Assembly: GCA_030038035.1 (NCBI GenBank)
Contig: JASHPP010000564.1
Coordinates: 1-8,863 of the forward strand
Direction of reading: 5' to 3'
DNA length: 8,863 nt
Origin: Trebonia sp.
GTDB lineage: Bacteria; Actinomycetota; Actinomycetes; Streptosporangiales; Streptosporangiaceae
The notes beneath the pieces are model-generated. The model was not told the DNA's origin. It made no database searches and saw nothing but the letters and a program-made list of their open reading frames with translations. Shown here in pieces: positions 5,636 through 8,863 of this stretch. The stretch's first letter is position 1. Each line of letters opens with the position of its first letter. The translations under genes were made by a program, and so were the position numbers.

Positions 5636-6850
5636 GTGGCCTACAGTCCGCATGACACCGAGCGCTGGGCGGCCGAGCCGCCCAAGCGCACCGGCCGCAC
5701 GAATTTCCAGCGTGACCGCGCGCGCGTCCTGCACAGCTCCGCGCTGCGCAGGCTCGCCGCGAAGACGCAGGTCGTCGAGGTCGGCGCGAGCGACTTCCCG
5801 CGCACCCGGCTGACCCACTCGCTCGAGTGCGCGCAGATCGGCCGCGAGCTCGGCGCGGCCCTCGGCTGCGACGCCGACCTGGTGGACGCGGCGTGCCTGG
5901 CCCACGACCTTGGCCACCCGCCGTTCGGCCATAACGGGGAGGCCGCGCTCGCCGCGCTTGCCGCCGACGGCGGCGAGCTTGCCTGCGGCGGTTTCGAGGG
6001 CAACGCCCAGTCGCTGCGGCTGCTCACCCGGCTCGAGCCCAAGGTCCCCGGCGCCGGGCTGAACCTGACCAGGGCGACGCTCGACGCGACCCTGAAGTAC
6101 CCGTCCGTCGGGTCGGGCACCGGCAAGTACGGCGCTTACCTGTCCGACGGCGCCGCGTTCGCGTGGATCCGATCCGGCGCGCCGCCCGGCCGGGCGTGCC
6201 TGGAGGCCCAGGTCATGGACTGGGCGGACGACGTGGCGTACTCGGTACACGACGTGGAAGACGGTCTGCACGCGGGGCTTGTCTCCCTGAAAGACCTCAA
6301 CAATCATTCCGAACGATCCGTTGTTTCCCTGGTCGCGCTCGCCGCGTACTGCCCGCGGGGGTGGGACGTGCCGGCGGCCGAGCTCGAGACGGTGTTCGCG
6401 GAGTTCATGGAGCTGCCGTGCTGGAGGTTCGGCTTCGACGGTGGCCCTGCCTCGCTCGCCGCGGCGAAGAACCTGACAAGCGAGCTGGTCGGCCGCTTCT
6501 GCCAAGCCGCCGAGCAGGCGACCCTGGACGGCCCCCCCAACCTCAGCCGTTACGCGGCGAACCTTGTCGTGCCGCGTCGCCAGCTGCTTGAGTGCGCGCT
6601 GCTCAAGGCGGTCGCCGCCCACTACGTGATGACCAGGCAGGGCGCCGCGGCGCAGCAGGCTCGCGAGCGGGAGCTGATCGCGGAGCTCGCGGTCGCGATC
6701 GACCGCGGCGCGCCGTCCACGCTTGACCCGGTGCTGCGCCCGTCCTGGGACGGCGCCGGCGGCGACGAGGCGCGCCGGCGTGTCGTCATCGACCAGGTCG
6801 CCTCGCTCACCGACACGTCCGCTATCGTCTGGCACCGTCGGCTGTGTTGA
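5636..6850 (+). CDS. dgt: Deoxyguanosinetriphosphate triphosphohydrolase (HD domain)
   Basis: A 404-residue HD-superfamily metalloenzyme expected to hydrolyse dGTP (or other dNTPs) to the deoxynucleoside and triphosphate, trimming dNTP pools. Visible metal ligands are His61 (RLTHSLE), His90-Asp91 ([14 protein letters not shown]) and Asp198/Asp199 ([16 protein letters not shown]). The N-terminal [20 protein letters not shown] segment and the C-terminal [15 protein letters not shown] ending are typical of the family. The length fits actinobacterial homologues and is shorter than the E. coli enzyme. The GTG start at 5636 directly abuts the ppdK TGA (5633-5635) with no gap. GGGGAG at 5617-5622 is 13 bases away, so re-initiation after ppdK is likely. 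In many actinobacteria dgt is followed by the primase gene dnaG; here a flavoprotein reductase follows instead. A patch near 6296-6330 is noticeably less GC-rich but stays in frame. Confidence 0.95.
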   Translation: MAYSPHDTERWAAEPPKRTGRTNFQRDRARVLHSSALRRLAAKTQVVEVGASDFPRTRLTHSLECAQIGRELGAALGCDADLVDAACLAHDLGHPPFGHNGEAALAALAADGGELACGGFEGNAQSLRLLTRLEPKVPGAGLNLTRATLDATLKYPSVGSGTGKYGAYLSDGAAFAWIRSGAPPGRACLEAQVMDWADDVAYSVHDVEDGLHAGLVSLKDLNNHSERSVVSLVALAAYCPRGWDVPAAELETVFAEFMELPCWRFGFDGGPASLAAAKNLTSELVGRFCQAAEQATLDGPPNLSRYAANLVVPRRQLLECALLKAVAAHYVMTRQGAAAQQARERELIAELAVAIDRGAPSTLDPVLRPSWDGAGGDEARRRVVIDQVASLTDTSAIVWHRRLC

Positions 6851-6866
6851 CGCAAGGGAGGCGCAC

Positions 6867-8084
6867 GTGACGACTTTCGTGATCGTGGGTGGCGGCCTGG
6901 CGGGCGCGAAGGCCGCGGAGACGCTGCGCGCCGAGGGGTTCGACGGCGACGTCGTGCTGTTCTGCGCGGAAGACGATCGCCCCTACGAGCGCCCGCCGCT
7001 GTCCAAGGGCTACCTGCTCGGCAAGGCCGCACGCGACTCGGCCTTCGTCCACCCCGCCGGCTGGTACCCCGAGCACGGGGTGGACCTGCGCACCGGCGTC
7101 ACCGTCACCGCGATCGACCCGGGGGCGCACCGGGTGGCCTACGACGGCGGCACGCTGTCCTACGGCAAGCTGCTGCTCACCACGGGCGCCGAGCCGCGGC
7201 GGATCGACATCCCAGGGGCCGGCCTCGACGGGGTGCTGTACCTGCGCAGGATCGGGGACTCGGACCGGCTGCGCGAGGAGTTCCGCGCCGGGATCAGGGT
7301 CGTGGTCGTCGGGGCCGGCTGGATCGGCCTGGAGACCGCGGCCGCCGCCACGCTCGCCGGCGGCCACGTCACGGTCGTGGAGCCGCAGCCCGGGGCGCTG
7401 CACGCCCAGCTCGGTCCCGAGCTCGGCGCGGTCTTCGCCGGGCTGCACGAGGCGCAGGGCGTGGAGTTCCGGTTCGGCGAGACGGCGGCGGAGTTCCACG
7501 GCGACGCGGCGGGCCGGGTCGGGTCCGTGCTCACCTCGGCGGGTGCGCTGCTGCCCGCCCAGGTGGTGGTCGTCGGCATCGGCGCGATCCCCGGCACGGG
7601 GCTGGCGTCGGCGGCCGGGCTCGAGGTCTCCGACGGGGTCGTCACCGACGCCGCGCTGCGCACGTCGGCGCCCGACGTCTTCGCCGTCGGTGACGTGGCG
7701 AGCACCTACCTGCCGCTGCTCGGCCGGCACGTGCGGGTCGAGCACTGGTCGAACGCGCTGAACGGCGGGCCCGCCGCCGCCAGGTCCATGCTCGGCCAGC
7801 AGGTGGAGTACAACCGGGTGCCCTACTTCTACAGCGACCAGTACGACCTTGGCATGGAGTGCGCGGGATTGCCCTCGCCGGGCAGCTACGACCAGGTGGC
7901 CTACCGCGGCGACCGGGCCGGCCTGGAGTTCATCGCGTTCTGGCTGAAGGAGGGCCGCCTGGTCGCGGGCATGAACGTGAACGTCTGGGACGTCAACCAA
8001 GACATCCAGACCCTGATCCGCTCGGGCCGCGTCCTGGACACCACCCGCCTAACCGACCCCACGATCCCCCTGCCCGAGATCTAA
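6867..8084 (+). CDS. FAD-dependent ferredoxin reductase-like oxidoreductase
   Basis: A 405-residue cytosolic flavoprotein expected to pass electrons from NAD(P)H through FAD to a small redox partner such as a ferredoxin. The FAD dinucleotide fold opens the protein (VIVGGGLAGAKAAETLR, 5-21), with YERPPLSKGYLLG (40-52) typical of rhodocoxin/putidaredoxin-type reductases. The NAD(P)H fold is at 145-160 (VVVVGAGWIGLETAAA), and the second FAD motif is DVFAVGDVA (270-278). The C-terminal reductase domain runs from about 318 to 400 (PYFYSDQYDLGMECAG). The start is GTG at 6867-6869, preceded by AAGGGAGG (6854-6861) five bases upstream. The frame stays open further upstream into dgt, but such starts would overlap dgt and lack the ribosome site. 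It sits 16 bases after dgt, so it is probably co-transcribed. No ferredoxin or cytochrome P450 gene is nearby, so the electron acceptor is unknown. Related apoptosis-inducing-factor-like or nitrite-reductase-type flavoproteins are alternatives. Confidence 0.93.
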   Translation: MTTFVIVGGGLAGAKAAETLRAEGFDGDVVLFCAEDDRPYERPPLSKGYLLGKAARDSAFVHPAGWYPEHGVDLRTGVTVTAIDPGAHRVAYDGGTLSYGKLLLTTGAEPRRIDIPGAGLDGVLYLRRIGDSDRLREEFRAGIRVVVVGAGWIGLETAAAATLAGGHVTVVEPQPGALHAQLGPELGAVFAGLHEAQGVEFRFGETAAEFHGDAAGRVGSVLTSAGALLPAQVVVVGIGAIPGTGLASAAGLEVSDGVVTDAALRTSAPDVFAVGDVASTYLPLLGRHVRVEHWSNALNGGPAAARSMLGQQVEYNRVPYFYSDQYDLGMECAGLPSPGSYDQVAYRGDRAGLEFIAFWLKEGRLVAGMNVNVWDVNQDIQTLIRSGRVLDTTRLTDPTIPLPEI

Positions 8085-8103
8085 CCTGGCGCCCTCGGCG
8101 CGT

Positions 8104-8160
8104 TCCATGATCATGGGTCGCTGGTGCCCTATACGACCACCTATGACCCACGATCATGGA
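8104..8160. terminator. Long inverted repeat between convergent genes, likely bidirectional terminator
   Basis: The 16-base arms are TCCATGATCATGGGTC (8104-8119) and GACCCACGATCATGGA (8145-8160), complementary except for one position (8113/8151) that becomes a G-U pair in minus-strand RNA. The loop is 25 bases and contains a further TGGT/ACCA pairing (8122-8125, 8136-8139). The left arm starts with a perfect 12-bp palindrome, CCATGATCATGG. It lies 20 bases after the stop of the flavoprotein gene, and the right arm contains the last codons of the HAD gene, whose TAG stop (8141-8143) is in the loop edge. There is no U-tract on either strand, as is common in actinobacterial terminators. It may instead be a copy of a dispersed palindromic repeat. 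Confidence 0.65.
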
Positions 8161-8863
8161 GTTCGCCCGGCGGCGGCGACAGGACTGCCTGCAGCACGTC
8201 GTGCGTACTGGTCAGGTCGGGCAGCACGGCGTGCGCCCCGGCGGCGGCGAGGTCGGCCGCGCGGCAGGAGCCGGTCGCGACGCCGACGGCGCGGGCGCCG
8301 GCGGCCAGCGCCGCCTCGATGTCCAGCGTCGTGTCGCCGACCAGGACCGTCGACAGGCCGCCGAACTCGCCGGCAGGCGTGCCGTGCACGGCCGCCGCGC
8401 GGCGCCGCGCGATCTGCACGAGCTCGCTGCGCACCTCGTGGTCGTCGCCGTACGCCCCGATGCACAGGTCCAGCGGGTCGCGCAGCCCGACCGCGGACAG
8501 CTTGACCTCGGCCACCGGCCGGATGTTGCCGGTGAGCACGGACTGGTGCACCCGCCCGGGACGCCCGGGACGCCCCGGATGCCCGGGACGCCCGGAACGG
8601 AACGGACGGAACGGACGGCCCGCCAGCGCGGCGAGCGCCGCCGCCGCGCCGGGCAGCGCGTGCCCTCGGGCCGCGACGGCCGAACGGACCGACGGCGCGT
8701 GCGCGGTCAGGCCGGCGATGAACGGGTCAACGTGCCGGCGCGGCTCGGGGATGCCCGCCAGCTCCAGCGTCTGCAGGATGATCGCGCGGTCCGTGCGGCC
8801 CGCCATCGGCGCGAACGCCTCAAGCGTCCGGCCGAACAGCTGCAGGAACACCACGCTGTACAG
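8141..8863 (-). CDS. HAD-superfamily phosphatase, phosphoglycolate phosphatase-like (5' end outside window)
   Basis: The frame is open to the right edge (visible upstream residues LYS before the GTG-GTG codons at 8849-8854), so the true start and the catalytic DxDGT motif I lie beyond the window. Visible family features, counting from the codon at 8854: the cap segment with FAPMAGRTDRAII (14-26); motif II SVLTGN (105-110); the motif III lysine in NIRPVAEVKL (Lys118); and motif IV VLVGDTTLDIEAAL (170-183), followed by AGARAVGVATGSC. The expected reaction is hydrolysis of a small phosphate ester such as 2-phosphoglycolate; the substrate is not determined. A run of seven tripeptides (residues 81-101, PFR/SGR/PGH/PGR) is inserted just before motif II where relatives usually have a short loop. 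The gene converges on the flavoprotein gene and its stop lies within the terminator-like inverted repeat. Confidence 0.88.
   Translation of the reverse strand: MYSVVFLQLFGRTLEAFAPMAGRTDRAIILQTLELAGIPEPRRHVDPFIAGLTAHAPSVRSAVAARGHALPGAAAALAALAGRPFRPFRSGRPGHPGRPGRPGRVHQSVLTGNIRPVAEVKLSAVGLRDPLDLCIGAYGDDHEVRSELVQIARRRAAAVHGTPAGEFGGLSTVLVGDTTLDIEAALAAGARAVGVATGSCRAADLAAAGAHAVLPDLTSTHDVLQAVLSPPPGELHDRGS
8552..8616 (-). repeat. 9-bp minisatellite inside the HAD phosphatase gene
   Basis: On the plus strand five near-identical GCCCGGGAC units (8554-8598) are followed by two GGAACGGAC units (8599-8616). In the HAD frame this gives seven consecutive tripeptides, read N to C as PFR, PFR, SGR, PGH, PGR, PGR, PGR. 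The period is a multiple of three, so changes in copy number would keep the frame. The two sub-units look like successive expansions of one ancestral 9-mer. Confidence 0.85.

Noticed and set aside
6304..6324. Lower-GC patch with a partial ATC.TTC.GAA.GAT dyad inside dgt
   Set aside because: The dyad is broken by mismatches, the patch stays in frame within a conserved enzyme, and there is no sign of insertion.
5552..6835. Minus-strand open frame of 427 codons opposite dgt
   Set aside because: The dgt frame on the plus strand carries all HD motifs; the opposite frame is a composition artefact.
6723..6866. An upstream in-frame start for the flavoprotein gene
   Set aside because: It would overlap dgt by over 120 bases and add 48 Arg/Ser-rich residues before the FAD motif. 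The GTG at 6867 has AAGGGAGG at the right distance and gives the normal N-terminus.
6822..8000. Minus-strand open frame of 392 codons opposite the flavoprotein
   Set aside because: The plus-strand frame has two dinucleotide-binding motifs and a family-typical ending; the antisense product is low-complexity His/Val/Gly-rich.
8852..8854. Treating the GTG here as the true start of the HAD phosphatase
   Set aside because: The reading frame continues to the window edge and the DxDGT motif is missing, so this codon is internal.
1..8863. CRISPR arrays, tRNA/rRNA genes, insertion sequences or phage genes
   Set aside because: No spaced direct repeats, cloverleaf-like segments, transposase motifs or terminal inverted repeats with target duplications were seen.

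Overview
The window is very GC-rich, favours G/C at third codon positions, uses GTG starts freely, and carries SigE-type ECF sigma factors and a ppdK-dgt gene pair. Together these point to an actinobacterial chromosome. The profile resembles the Streptosporangiales/Streptosporangiaceae, but the family-level placement is an impression and was not computed.

Left part (1-2646, minus strand): a tandem duplication of a two-gene signalling cassette. Each copy is an ECF sigma factor of the SigE type followed, with a 4-base overlap, by a single-pass membrane protein. The downstream-facing copy is complete in the sigma gene (116-658) but only the first 39 codons of its membrane partner lie inside the window (1-119). 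The other copy (2047-2613 and 719-2050) is complete. The membrane protein has a short cytoplasmic N-terminus, one transmembrane helix and a secreted domain with beta-propeller-like repeats. It has no zinc anti-sigma motif. Both sigma genes carry the same promoter-like pattern, GCAAC-N16-(C/A)GTCT-N7-GTG, which suggests autoregulation and transcripts starting at or next to the start codon (leaderless).

Middle (2647-2953): a regulatory intergenic region between the divergent sigma cassette and ppdK. It is rich in GGTC/GACC elements: a 12-bp palindrome, two direct GGTCTAAACCAG repeats one base apart that resemble DasR-type (GntR/HutC family) operators, and small hairpins.

Right part (2954-8084, plus strand): a probable three-gene operon of ppdK (pyruvate phosphate dikinase), dgt (HD-domain dGTP triphosphohydrolase; its start abuts the ppdK stop) and an FAD-dependent ferredoxin-reductase-like oxidoreductase, 16 bases downstream. 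The last gene on this side converges on a HAD-family phosphatase gene (8141-8863, minus strand), whose N-terminus lies beyond the window edge. Between the two converging genes is a long inverted repeat that includes the HAD stop codon and is a likely bidirectional terminator. The HAD gene carries an in-frame minisatellite of seven 9-bp units.

The core metabolic genes look ordinary. The points of most interest are the duplicated, apparently self-regulated and leaderless sigma/membrane-propeller cassette and the tandem DasR-like operators upstream of ppdK.
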